Below, piece after piece: positions 48,563-59,870 of a stretch of DNA of 64,000 bases. A program made the position numbers and the translations under genes. Below the pieces are notes generated by a model. That model saw only the letters and a program-made list of their open reading frames with translations, was not told the origin of the DNA and ran no database searches. Source of the DNA: Neodiprion pinetum (taxonomy: Eukaryota > Arthropoda > Insecta > Hymenoptera > Diprionidae); contig NC_060237.1 of assembly GCF_021155775.2 (NCBI RefSeq), positions 17,940,970 to 18,004,969 on the forward strand. The letters are read 5' to 3'. Numbering within the stretch: position 1 is the first letter of the stretch; each line of letters begins with the position of its first letter.

Positions 48563-51441
48563 TACCATGTCGTGAAACTTTTTTTTTCTTTCTCTCTTTT
48601 TACGATGTAAATTTTTATCAGGCCGCAACTTGAAATCGTTATATGTAGGAGTACGCAATAAGATACGAAAACCTCGAAAACTTTTGGTCTTTTGTCGCCT
48701 TACCTTTTATAATGGTGTGTGCTCATCAATTTTTGTCATGTTTGCGAATCGAACCGTGGACTTGGAATTATTACACTTTCTGTCACCGGGAAAAATATAA
48801 TCCTTGGATGATTTTTTTTGGTGCAGAAAAGTAGGATCTGTCTGAATACAAAATTCATTTTGAGATAGATCTTCAGGAACTGCCAGCAGTGCTAATTTTT
48901 TCGGCATATTCTGTTCTTTGTATCCGAAGGAGCATAAAATAAATTGTTTCAAGATTTGTGCGAGAGAAAATTGACATTTCCGAGTAGATCGTAAAACTCT
49001 CAGGGTGGGATGAAAATGGGATCACGATTAAAATGGGGATAATTAGTATTTCAGGGATAAACAAGACAATTACAAAAATCAGAGTCCCAAGAATATTTTT
49101 ATCGTTTTAATCATGATTCCATTTTCATTTTACTCTAAAATTTCGGCTTGCTTATGCACGTAAATAAAACTGGTGTTTTCACTGTTCGATTGCATATTCA
49201 AGACAGAAAAAACGTATTTTATTTCTCAGCCAAAGACGAATCAGTTCACACGTTTGTCCCGACGACAGAAAGTGCTAAAAATTCGAAGAAAGAATTTCAA
49301 ATCGACAACGTATTAAAATTAAGCATCTCGTTTTTTTGTATACTCGAAAATGGTCCTCGCTGCAACTTATCCAAATTGTGGGCAGTTGGAAAATCTTACC
49401 ATCCAAGGCTGGCCGAAATTCGATAGAAGATATCGCATACGTGACATATTTTCGTAAGTTCGTCGATGCGATCGCGGATAATCAAAGACACGGCAGAAAG
49501 AAGCGAACTAATGGCTTCCGCGATGGTGAAACCGAAGCTGACGAGTCGAGCGGTAGAAAGGCGTAGAAAGGAGGGAGGAAAAATCGCGAGGTACATTTGT
49601 GCCGCCATTGTTGTACAAGTTATTTGAGTTTCATACGGTAATACATCGCACGGTTGATCGATACGTCGAGGCGTGGAAACGCGTCCGTATATACGCACGG
49701 ACACAAAGAGGATACATAAAAGATTCAGGAAGTAGAAATGTCCCAAGAAATAACGAGCGCGGCCATTTTGTTCGACAAGTTTTAATCTCGCGACGTACGC
49801 TTGCGAGGGGTGAAGTTTTCTTTACACCGAGAAAAATATCTCGCTGCGCGCATCGGGCCATTAACGGCTTCATTTGCGATCTGTTACATGCGAAGGTCGA
49901 CCACGTCGTATTACGCGTATGGTTTCGACACAATGTGCCTATGTTCTATTATAACACCCGGAGCGATCCTGCCCTAAAGGGTTGATGCCCGTAGGTATAA
50001 CCACCACTCGAAAGAACCCTTCGGAAAAGATTTTTCAACTAATGGTTCTAGCCCCAACCCTGGCTCCGTAGTTACTTCCGATTTTTATTCCTCCTTTTTA
50101 CGCCTCTCACGATGTTGTTTCAAACGCGTTTCTACGGACGCACCTGCAGTGAGTAAGTGAGCGAATGAGCGAATCGAATGCGAAGATCACTAGCCGGAAA
50201 TTAAGAATGATCGAAAGTAATCGATTTTTGATGAAACCCGATTAATCGAACGACTCGCGTATTTTTCCTCACATTCGGTTTTCGGTTTTTACTAATATCA
50301 ATTTCTGTGATTAGAGTGTCAGTTATTATCACTGTCTTACTTACTAAGTACACCTATTTGATGTAACAAGTGAAAGCTTGATGAATATTTTCACCTAAAA
50401 CTGAAAAAATATTTTGAATGAAACTATAAATCATCGAGAAACTTTTGCGCTGTTAAGACTACATAGTCAAATTTACGAAATTTTGGTTTCACATGCACCG
50501 TTAAAAAAGAAAAAAGAAAAATAGAAAATAATCGATTCAGCGATTATTTCTACCGATTCAGTCAATTATTTTTTTGGACTCGATTAATCGATGTATCGAT
50601 TATTTTCAGCTTAGTGGACATCGCTGTCCGTCGATCTACGATTTGTGAGCACCGTACTAAAAATATATGCAAAAAGTTTTCAGGCGTTACAATCCCAAGG
50701 GAACAAATTCACACGTTGACTTTGCTTTTCTTCTATTTTTTAGGAACAGAGTCAAGCTTGAATAATGATTTGCATCGTGAAAACATAAGGTGCTTAGCAG
50801 ACAAAAACAAATTCACGGACTTGGATGAAATTTGACTGAAAATTTAGATGATTTGAATTAACGAAAATTTTCTGAAAAATCTACGATTCTTGTTTACGAT
50901 TTTGCTATTTCTTACGCAACTTTTGCCGAATGTGTTTTTGTGCTTTCTCTATCATCGCGGATTAACAATTGAATAAATTGTGATTCAAGCTCTGGTCGAT
51001 ATTGTTTTTACTCAAAAATTACAACAGAGTTGAATCACATAACAAAGCATAAAATTTAGCAGTTTCTAGAATAAACAAACAAGTGTAATGTAAAAAAGAA
51101 TTCAACACCGATCAGCAGCATTTCACAAATTCCAAATATCAAAGTCAGTAAATTCTGATAACAATATTGTGCCAGCAAATAAAAATTCCGTCGAACACCG
51201 TGGCGAACTTTAAAAATCTTTCGCATCATAGTCAATATGACAGGGTACCAAGTATATTATACATTTACATTCAAAACATTATCGTATCTGAAAAAGAAGT
51301 ATTAAATTTTGAGAAAGCAGAATTTTTGCCCTCAAAAGTCGCGAATCATGGTTATTCCACTAATTGTAAGCTCGACTTGTAACACACACGCAGTGCCAGA
51401 GATGAAATTTTGAAATATTGTCTGCTACCAAGTGCTGAATA
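48563..51441. other. No gene seen; GC-richer patch at 49400-50000
   Basis: The patch is open in opposite strands (49599-49985 plus, 128 codons; 49631-49933 minus, 100 codons). Neither shows a known motif. Confidence 0.4.
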
Positions 51442-51871
51442 CGCTAAGAGAAATTTTTAGTTCCCGTTACCGCTCAGTCCTTAGCTATTTTCATTTTTTA
51501 TAACAATCGAAAAATATTGTTCCAGGTACAAAATGGAAAATTAGTTTTCTAGCTGTTGCCGGAAAATCTAGAATCCGTTACTATTCTTTCTCATTGCGAT
51601 CACCGTTACTACATTTTCTTTCAACTGTTGCGAAAATTTAATGCTTGTGCAAGAATAAATTGACGTTAAAGCCTCGTTTAACTAAAAAATTAGAGCAATC
51701 CGAACAAACCGATTTAGCGTTGCAATTGCCAAAAAAGGATCGACGATAGCGCAAAACGTTTACGCGTACCTCGTTTTTCGTAATCCCAACAATGTTCAAA
51801 CAGTCTTTTTCAACGATATCCGTTTTACCGAATATTTCCAGTTACCGTAAGAGATGGAATTTTTCTGAGTG
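51442..51871 (+). mobile_element. MITE copy 4 (full length, TA duplication intact)
   Basis: TA at 51440-51441 and 51872-51873. The ends are CGCTAAGAGAAATTTTTAGT and GAATTTTTCTGAGTG. All family segments are present in order, including both hairpins. Confidence 0.8.
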
Positions 51872-53018
51872 TAGAATATTAGCCAGCAATCGCTGTGTCT
51901 TATCGCGGAATCTAATGTCGTAGCCTTCGAATTGTTGAATTGACAATGAGCATGAAAGAATTAGCCCGTGACCGAGGGAAATAACGAAGTCACACCGCGG
52001 GACGGGGTAACGAAGTTAATAGGGTCTTAAATACTCGAAACGACGAGCAAAAAGCTGTGTAGTAAATTGTGAATAAATAATTAAATCCCGTCCCGTCTTC
52101 GCCACAGCGCCGTTGGCTGCGGGGTACGGAAACGGCGATGCAAATACCTCGGGGATGGAAATGCCGGATGGAAATTTGCGTAATTTAATTCGTTAGTTTG
52201 TTATTTAGTGTTGCGATTCAGCGGGTTCGCTCATAGTTTTCGTATAAATATAGCCTTAAGAAGCAGCACCCCGATTTGATATTTAAATTCGGATATAATC
52301 GCATTTCGTGAAGCGCGCGAACGCAGCGGCCGCCATCTCTGCGACTCTGCCATGTTGATTTTTGCTCGAACGATATACTCCGACCGAGAAATCAACGGGA
52401 CACGAAAGCCCGATTTTCCCCCCAAAAAACCGGACAATTTTCGTCCCACGAATCGATCCCAGGAATTTCATCGCCCGGGAAAAACGATCCGTGGTCAAAA
52501 CCGCGGTTCCGTTTCCGGTTTTCGTCCCGGAATCGGACGCTGTTCGCGTGCCCGAACTATAGGCTGAGTTATTACGAATGTCCCCACCTCCGGTTTTGAT
52601 ATCCCCACCCTGGATAACACCCCTGAAGGGCTGGAACACACAAAGCACACATCTACCCCATTACGGTACCGTCGCCTCCAAAAGTTGGACGAAACTCTCG
52701 AATCTTTTTTTTTCACTCTCTGCCGTTCGATTCGAGGCTAAAAATATATGAAAATTTCGCCCAACGAGCGTTTCGTAGACCATGAATTTTGACATCTTCT
52801 TTCGAAGATCGTCCAAGAATTGTCCGGAGTGAAAAAAAAACATTAACGCGTGTGGGTGAAAATTTTTCTACTCTGCACGCGCCTTTCCGCCTCTGACGTT
52901 TCGTCTCCTTTTTTCGCCTCTTTATTTCTTCCTTTCATTTTTTATTTCTTTCTTTTTTTTTCTTTTTTTACTTTCTTTTTTGCATTAATTAAAAGCGCCA
53001 GCCTCCGGCCTCTGGCCC

Positions 53019-53031
53019 GGCGGCCATCTTG
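53019..53031 (-). promoter_or_regulatory. YY1/Pho-type site
   Basis: The plus strand reads CGGCGGCCATCTTGG. Its reverse complement contains CAAGATGGCCGCC, close to the YY1 consensus CAAGATGGCGGC. Similar GCCAT motifs occur at 44351-44360 (GCGCCATTTT). Confidence 0.35.
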
Positions 53032-53145
53032 GATATGGTAACGCCTCCCTCTTTTGTTTTTTGATTTTGTTTTTTTTTTTTTTTTCTTCTTTTCTTTTCT
53101 CTCTAAAATCATTTCTGCTTCAGAGCCGGTCTCTCGCCTCACTCC

Positions 53146-53186
53146 CGTTTACTCTCTCTCTCTTTCTCTCTCTCTCTCCTCTCCCT
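53146..53186. repeat. (TC)n tract
   Basis: TCTCTC runs with one TTT interruption. Downstream of it, poly-T and TTTTA repeats extend to about 53540. Confidence 0.8.
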
Positions 53187-53779
53187 CTACGCGTAAAATC
53201 TCACCTATTACAAACACGCACTTACACACGTATCTTCCTCGTATATTATCCCAGTGAATAACACTAATGCCGAGGCCATTGCCCACCCTAGTTTTCGATA
53301 TAGTTCCGCGAGGAAGGACGCGTACTCTTTAGTTTTTGCGTTTTCTGCAGAGCGTCAGGTTACCCGCTCGCAGCCGAGCCCGACGACCGTTTCGTTTTTT
53401 TTTTTTTTTTGTTGCAGCTGTTTTTTATTTTATTATTTATTTTATTTTATTTTTATTTGTTTCTTAATCACATTATTTTCGTTCGTTTGATCTCTATTTT
53501 TCAACGCTGCTTCGTTGTTCTTTTTTTTTTTTTCTATCGCCGCTATTTTTACACTTCCATTCGTTTTGGCAATTATCACCGTTTATCGTTTTTCGACGGT
53601 TCAGTCCAGTTTCAGCCAAACTTTTTCATCTCGCTCATTCGTCGTTGCAGTTGTGGGGGAACAGCCAATGGCCGTTTTGGTACGTTTTTTATTTGTTCAT
53701 GTCTTTCTATTGTAATTGTTGTAAATTGAAAATCCGATCACACACGTGCGAATATTTACTCCGACAATTTTTTGTTTAT

Positions 53780-54165
53780 ACAGTTGTAGTGTGTTAAACA
53801 TTTTCATTTTTTTACCATAACCGGTAAATACGGATCTTGGTACGAAATGAAAATTAGTCGTGTAGCTGCAGTCAGAAAATCTAGTATCTGTTAGAACAAT
53901 TATTTTTCATTATGGTAACTCGTACGATTTCACGTTGATGCAGGAATGAATTCACGTTGAGGACGTACTTCAGTAAAGAAATGCAATAGACTGAGCAAAC
54001 AGATTTTATTCTGTGATAATCGGAAAATATTTTATCTCTTGAAAAGTAAACAATCGTACTAAATAGTCTCTTATACTAGATTTTGAACCGTCATTCTGAC
54101 GATAATCATTTTCTGTTCAACATTTTCTAGTAACTGTGACAAAAAAAAAATGTATTCCTCAGTGT
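53780..54165 (+). mobile_element. Decayed MITE copy
   Basis: Diverged segments follow the family order: ATTTTTTTACCATAACCGGT, CGAAATGAAAATTAGTCGTG, GAATTCACGTTGAGGACGTA, ACTGTGACAAAA and CCTCAGTG at the end. The left terminus is lost. Confidence 0.5.
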
Positions 54166-55650
54166 TCGCATAACCAACGATAAATTCTTTTACCGAACAA
54201 TATTTATTATTTCATCGTGTAATTTGTTGCTATTCTTTGCAGATGGATGAAATTCCATCGATGCGATATCGAATGCAAAAATGCTGTGTCGATGGTCGAA
54301 ACTCTCTTTTTCTTATCATTTATAGTCACGTATGTCTACAATAATCGGTAGCCAGACTGTCTTGATACAAATCATTGAAATTGAATCCAACGATAAGAAT
54401 GCAAGAGATGTGACAGTATAATTTAATCGTATAATATTTGCGAACGATTTTTCATTTCACTTGCGTCGCAGGATAGCTCGAATTTCAATCCTTGAAATTC
54501 GACAGTTTTTCGGAAAGTTATGACGTATCCAATTAATTCCTGCGTTTTTTAGGCATTTCGAAACCCGAGCGGATTGGGAAATTTTCATCTTTCATCTTTC
54601 ATTTCTGATCTTTATTCTTTTCGAAGGCATCAGACCAGTCATTCGATGTGGTCTTAATTCCATCCTCGTGTACTCGATTCGATTTATTGACGCCTTTTTT
54701 TGACCGATTGAATCTGGCAGGGAGAGAAGAAAAAGAGCGATTTTTATTCAAAACCGCAGGCAAAGAGTGACACATCAGATTACTTGGTAATATATACATC
54801 GTAATATGCAGAATTTACACTAGAAACCGTGTTCGGAGTATAATTTGCTACATTTATAGTAAAAAGTACAGTTGGCATGGATATTTTTTTACTAGAAACC
54901 TTTCTGTCTCACAGATTCCTATTTTCCTGTAACTTTGATTAAAATCTACTCTTTTTCTTATCTCCGTGGGGGTAACAGAGGTATGAAAAATAGAGAGCGA
55001 ACGACGAATTCAGTGTCAAATGGACCAATTTCACAAAAATCAGCACCGATCGCGACGCGCGTCTTAAACAAAAACTCTTAAAGTCAAGGAGCTCTGAAAT
55101 TCTGACAACTCCGTACGGCATTTACCACTGCGTGTGTTATTCAATTTTAAATAAGTTTCCAGATAAATCTCATTGAGACGCCCCGCGTCGGGCGGACGTC
55201 TGGTTTTGACAATGTTTGGACAAGCGGGGAAAGAAAACTTTTGTAAAGGACGCGTGAATTTGAATGGGAAATGTCCGGCGAGCCTGGCCGCAGGGGCTGC
55301 GCTGTACATAATGGAGAATACCCGCAGTATGAATATGAAAATATCGAAAATCGGAGATCGAGTTGTCGGACAAAGGCGGTCATCAGATTCTCACCGCAAG
55401 TTTCTCGCTCCCTGGATACACCGATTCACACAACGCGCAAGTCTCACGTTGAAAACGGCGTCGTGTGCCTCGCGTTTTTCATTCTCAGGTACTTTTCCTC
55501 CTCTTCAACGCTTCTTCTCCAACGCTGCACCTTTACACGTGTACAAACACGATTACGTTATTCCTAACAAAAATTCTCACTGTAGTAAATTTCGACCCAC
55601 GGAATTTGCGAGTCACTTTTTCTACTCGGAGAATTCTTTTTCGCCGGCTG

Positions 55651-55985
55651 TCTATCTATTCATTAATCCATCCATCCAACCACCTATTCGTCCGTACATC
55701 TATCTATCCGTCTAACTATATATGTTCATCCAACCATGTACTTACGTATCTCGTTCTATACTCACAGAGCTCTTCCTCGCCTGTCTATCTATCTATTCAT
55801 CTATCCATCCAACCACCTATCCGTCCATACATCTATCCGTCTGTCTAACTATGTATTTACGAATTTCGTTCTGTATTCACAGAGTTCTTCTTCACCTATC
55901 TATCTATTCATTCATTCATCTCACTATCCAACCACCTATTCGTTCATCCATCCATCCGTCCGTCTAACTACCCGTTCGTCTAACT
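55651..55985. repeat. Minisatellite with a CTAT/CATC tetranucleotide core, about three units
   Basis: TCTATCTATTCAT begins units at about 55651, 55788 and 55899, so periods are roughly 137 and 111 bases. Each unit has ATCCATCCAACCACCTAT(T/C)CGT, then GTCTAACTA; the first two units also share a linker with CACAGAG(C/T)TCTTC. The long frames crossing it (for example 55465-55848 plus) are Ile/Tyr/Ser/His repeats from the DNA repeat. Confidence 0.8.
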
Positions 55986-55989
55986 ATGC

Positions 55990-58900
55990 GCTTGTCTATT
56001 TTTTTCCCTGTTTTTGTCTTCGCCGTTTTGACGAAATCGCGAATCAACGGCTCTTGCCGAGCGGTCGCAGCGCGTACGAGAATCGAAAGATTCCCAGGCG
56101 ACGGGAACCCGTCGCGACAGTCTCGCCAGCCGCCGGATCGTAGGCCTAACCAGCGGCCGGAAGCGAGTCTGTCAAAAGCTTTTCTTCAAAATAAAACCAT
56201 GGGAGACTAGTCGAAACGGGGTGAAACGAAAATAGTAAATAGAAAAAATCTAGACGGATCCGTCGTGACGCGAGTTACGATTTGTCTGGAAAATTTTTTC
56301 CAATCAATTCGTGCGCTTCTCGTCCCATTGCGTTATAATCACACGCGTGCAGATTAATTATTAGAATAACGCACGAATATTCTTGAAAGACAAATCTTTC
56401 CTGCATTTGTGAAAACTTCTCTGTTGACCCTTATTTTTTTTTTTTTGTTTGTTTTTTTTTTATTTTTTTAGACAGGATTATGTGGGCAGCTTCGTGCCAC
56501 ATCCTTGAGTGCCTGGATTTTCTTTTTTGTTTTTTTTTTCCCTCCTGTTGACGAGATTTTAATTAGGCGAAGCGCGGTGTTGTCTTACGACGTCGGACAC
56601 TCGAGCATGCGGGCTCTGACTCTTCTTCGATTAATTAACACGTCAATCTTCGACCCTGCTTTCGTTCTCCGGTGTCAGCGAGTTCATTCCTGGCGCCTTG
56701 TCGCTAGATCCACCCGCATTTTAGGACAGGATTGAATGTGGATGGTTTGTTAGAAACGGATGAAACAGTGGAATAGCTTTCTCGCAACTGACTTGAAGAA
56801 AAAAAAAAAAAATTTAATCGATGAATTTTGATCTCAAACAAATTTCTCGCTGTTCAATATTTCCAGTATTAATTATAACGTCGACTTCCGATCGATCCGT
56901 ATTTTTCGCAAAACGAACGTGAGATCGTTTCGGAAAGTTGCAAACATAAATCAGTGTTGTCGCGGATCGGAATAAACGAATCAACGTATCGCACGATTGC
57001 ACCAGACCATAATTTTCGTGAGTTATTCGACTCTTTCGCGACGGAGAAGATATCTCTTGAAAATAAAACAAGAATCCGAGTACATAGGTAAAAGAGGCGG
57101 GTTCCGCGCTTTTGGGGGAATACAGAAGATTTTCTTACATAAAAGTGCAAAGTGGCCCTATCCTTCTAACGGTGTCAGTCGTCGAAAACCAATTTTTCAA
57201 TTTTCCCTTCTCAACGTCGAGCTCGACGTTAAACTCGACGTCGGATGTTAGCTCGGATTTTCATCACCGAGATCTCGGGTGAACGTTAAGCCTCGAAAAT
57301 TCAATATCAAAATAGTTAGGTAATGTAAATCTGATTTCGTCAAATTTCATTTGGCAAATGAAATTTCTAATCCAGCTACCCGTCGTCGCGCCACCCCGAA
57401 ACTTGGCTCGTATCTGCCTTCGCATATTTTCAGAACGCAGATATTCACCGTTGCCGTTAAAAATTTATCCACAGCTTTATTTCTCCTCTGAATGAAATTT
57501 TCACCTCGAGAGTCGGTCATTTATCTACCGGTTTCTGTCCCATCGTTGGCCTGGGATTTACTTTACACACTTTGGACTGGCAAAAACGTGGCATCTGCAC
57601 CTTTCACCGCCTCTCCGCAGAGATGCGAATAATGTCATAACGCTGGTCCCGGACTCTTGAAGCTAATTAGGGCTGAATCGCGTTTTGAAATTCGAGGCCG
57701 AGTTTCGAACAAATCATGTTTCAGAGTTCTAGCGAGGGTCAGAAAGAGCTCTTTGTACGCATCCATCTTTTCACGTCAGTCGTCCTGCACGACGCATCGC
57801 GTCGGTCTTCACGCCGAACCCTGGCATTCAAGTGTTTACTCGATATTTGGAAATTTGAACGTTCTTCTCCGTGCGATCGCCTTTTTTGCGCCACGACAAA
57901 CCGCGGAAGAAAACCAGAGAAGGATAAAAAAAAAAGAAAATACGGAAAACTGTCAACCGTGTGTTACACAACTCATTGTTCCGGAGTCGCGTTATTATTT
58001 ATGTATACAATAATTCATAAAGGAGGGGAAAAAGGATAATTCACATTGAAAAGAAACACGACCGTAACGTGAATTTCACGACAAAAAACCCGAGACATTA
58101 TATCGAAACAAACCGAAATGCGACGACGCGCAGTTTATACTCGACGTTGGAATCGCTGTCAGCAGGCACTTTGTTCGGTTTATATAGTCATTCAGAACGG
58201 TCAAGACAATACTTGGTCGGTTTTGTCGTCGCACCTCTTTTCGCCAGTTCGTTTTCCATCAGACTTAAGGAACAAAATGTATCTCGGTGTTATCAAAAGT
58301 TTGCCAGCGAGTGCAGCAAATATGCACAAGCCACGAGTCTAAAGAACACGGCTCAACAACGAGCCGTAAATAAAGAATGACGCGCAAAGTGCAACGTGTT
58401 ATGTGGCTCTTCTTCTTCCCGCGTCTATTCAGCGACTATTCTACATCACCTCGATCATTACCTTATTGTATTCCATTTTGCTTCGCGATGAAGAACGATT
58501 AAGAAAATTCGAGAACAGGTCTTCTGAAATTTACCGTCATTGGGAATTATTGCGGACTGTTTTGACAATTGCTGACAAAAGGGAAAAAGGACAGCGTGAA
58601 AACATGGCTGCGGGTAAAAAAATTAAATGACACATTATCGAATTTTCAAAGTAAAGTTTGAAAATATGGAAAAGCAAGTTATGTAAAACCTGAAATGTAG
58701 AAAGGTCAAAGTACAGATATCCGATGTATAGAATCGTTAGAATCTATGGATTTCTAATTTGCCTTCTATAAATATTTAATTTTACACACCCTTACCACAC
58801 TTTGACTTTCTATACATTAAAATTTTACAACGAATCAGGCATCCAGCTTATTGAAAATTCGATACGTTCGCGATCCTTCTGCTGCACGTCAATTCCACTA

Positions 58901-59199
58901 ATTGCCACCAGCCTCAAAAATGTTTTCACCCGATCCACACGATGAGCAAATAATGAGAACTCGTGTATAATGCGAAGATTTGAATCGTTGTTTCTTCTAC
59001 TTATCAGTTTCCCCCGATTTGATGGTTTTCTTTCTCCCTACCGCGTCTTCGTTTTACTCTATTTTATTTATTTTACTTTTTATTTCCCGATTTCTTCCCT
59101 CCTGCCCTTACGTTTTGTTTGCGTTATACAGGGACGGTTTTCGCGGCACATGGTCTAGCTATCACAATAAAATATCCCCCTTGGCGTATAATGTCTGTA
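55990..59199. other. No gene seen: mixed and AT-rich DNA
   Basis: A GC-richer end is present at 56030-56170. Poly-T runs lie at 56430-56470 and 56525-56540. Frames at 57657-58013 and 57716-58039 overlap and have no motif. The 57213 palindrome lies here. Confidence 0.45.
57213..57230. repeat. Perfect 18-bp palindrome
   Basis: AACGTCGAGCTCGACGTT equals its own reverse complement. It is followed by AAACTCGACGTCGG, which repeats the CTCGACGT word. It is unlike its AT-rich surroundings. Confidence 0.8.
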
Positions 59200-59348
59200 T
59201 GTGTGCGCGCGTGTGTGTCGAAGAGCGAGACCAGCGGCAGCAAGCAGCAGCAGCATCGGGATAAGCAGCAGTCGCGGTAGTGGAACGGTAGTATAAGTCA
59301 CCTCGTTCGATTCTCAGTGTCTGGAAATAATTAAAGACGAGGCCGGGT

Positions 59349-59369
59349 GTTGCCAAGGCAACCGCCAAT
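59349..59369. promoter_or_regulatory. Palindromic X-box (RFX site) followed by a CCAAT box
   Basis: GTTGCCAAGGCAAC at 59349-59362 is a perfect 14-base palindrome and a near-ideal RFX-family site (GTTGCCATGGCAAC type). CCGCCAATCAGAGGGCG follows directly, with CCAAT at 59365-59369. RFX and NF-Y sites side by side are typical of proximal promoters, and RFX sites of ciliary-gene promoters. The surrounding 59200-59700 is CpG-rich. Which transcript it serves is unknown. Confidence 0.5.
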
Positions 59370-59503
59370 CAGAGGGCGAAGAAAAAATTTTTCCTTTTAT
59401 TTCGCGCCTTTTTCTCGCCTCGCCTCTCCTCGCCTCTCCTCGCCGCGATTCCCTCACCCTCCCTCATCCTCCCTCACCCTGCACGGTTGCCCCAAGGGAG
59501 ATA

Positions 59504-59677
59504 ATGTATGCAGCGGCACGTCGGGACACACTGACGGATCTCACACGTGTGTGCGACGGCGTGACGCGAGGGGGCGAGGAAGGAACGAACCAGCCCCAAG
59601 ATATCGGGGAAAAGCTCCGCAAGCTGCTCCCGCGGAGCCAAACCTCGGTACACATCCCCCCTCATAATATACCTTGA
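59504..59677 (+). CDS. Weak candidate: 57-codon open frame below an X-box/CCAAT block
   Basis: The frame begins MYAAARRDTLTDLTRVCDGV, continues through a charged stretch (GEEGTNQPQDIGEKLRKLLP) and stops at TGA. It lies about 140 bases downstream of an X-box and CCAAT box in a CpG-rich island. The composition is more protein-like than that of the neighbouring shadow frames, and a short amphipathic segment (EKLRKLLPR) is visible. Nothing in it is recognisable, and no good donor follows. It could equally be non-coding 5' leader. Confidence 0.18.
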   Translation: MYAAARRDTLTDLTRVCDGVTRGGEEGTNQPQDIGEKLRKLLPRSQTSVHIPPHNIP

Positions 59678-59870
59678 TTTTTCTTCATCCACCTTATCGC
59701 TCTTCGATCGTTTCGCCCCCTTCGAGTGGCTCTCGAGCATCGAAAACTCACTCGCACTCCGCACCGTTTCCGAACACGACTCGCGGAAACACTGGAGGGA
59801 ATGATTTTTTTCCAAACACGTATTTCGCCGCGACAAGATCCAGCGTTTTGATCCTCACCTGCGTTGCGTA

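Larger units (their letters stand above)
51872..53779. other. No gene seen; GC-richer block then pyrimidine-rich simple sequence
   Basis: 52100-52700 is GC-richer with overlapping open frames and a CGGCCGCCATCTCTG motif at 52328. 52900-53540 is dominated by poly-T, TC and TTTTA runs. Confidence 0.45.
59200..59870. other. CpG-rich promoter-like island
   Basis: This GC-rich block contains a CAG-rich run (about 59230-59272), the X-box/CCAAT block, a pyrimidine-rich CTCGCCTCTC repeat stretch (59415-59480) and the 57-codon frame. Open frames occur in all orientations, so no gene is assigned apart from the weak candidate above. Confidence 0.35.

Noticed and set aside
55465..56143. Frames of 81-135 codons rich in Ile, Tyr, Ser and His
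   Set aside because: They are translations of the CTAT/CATC minisatellite.
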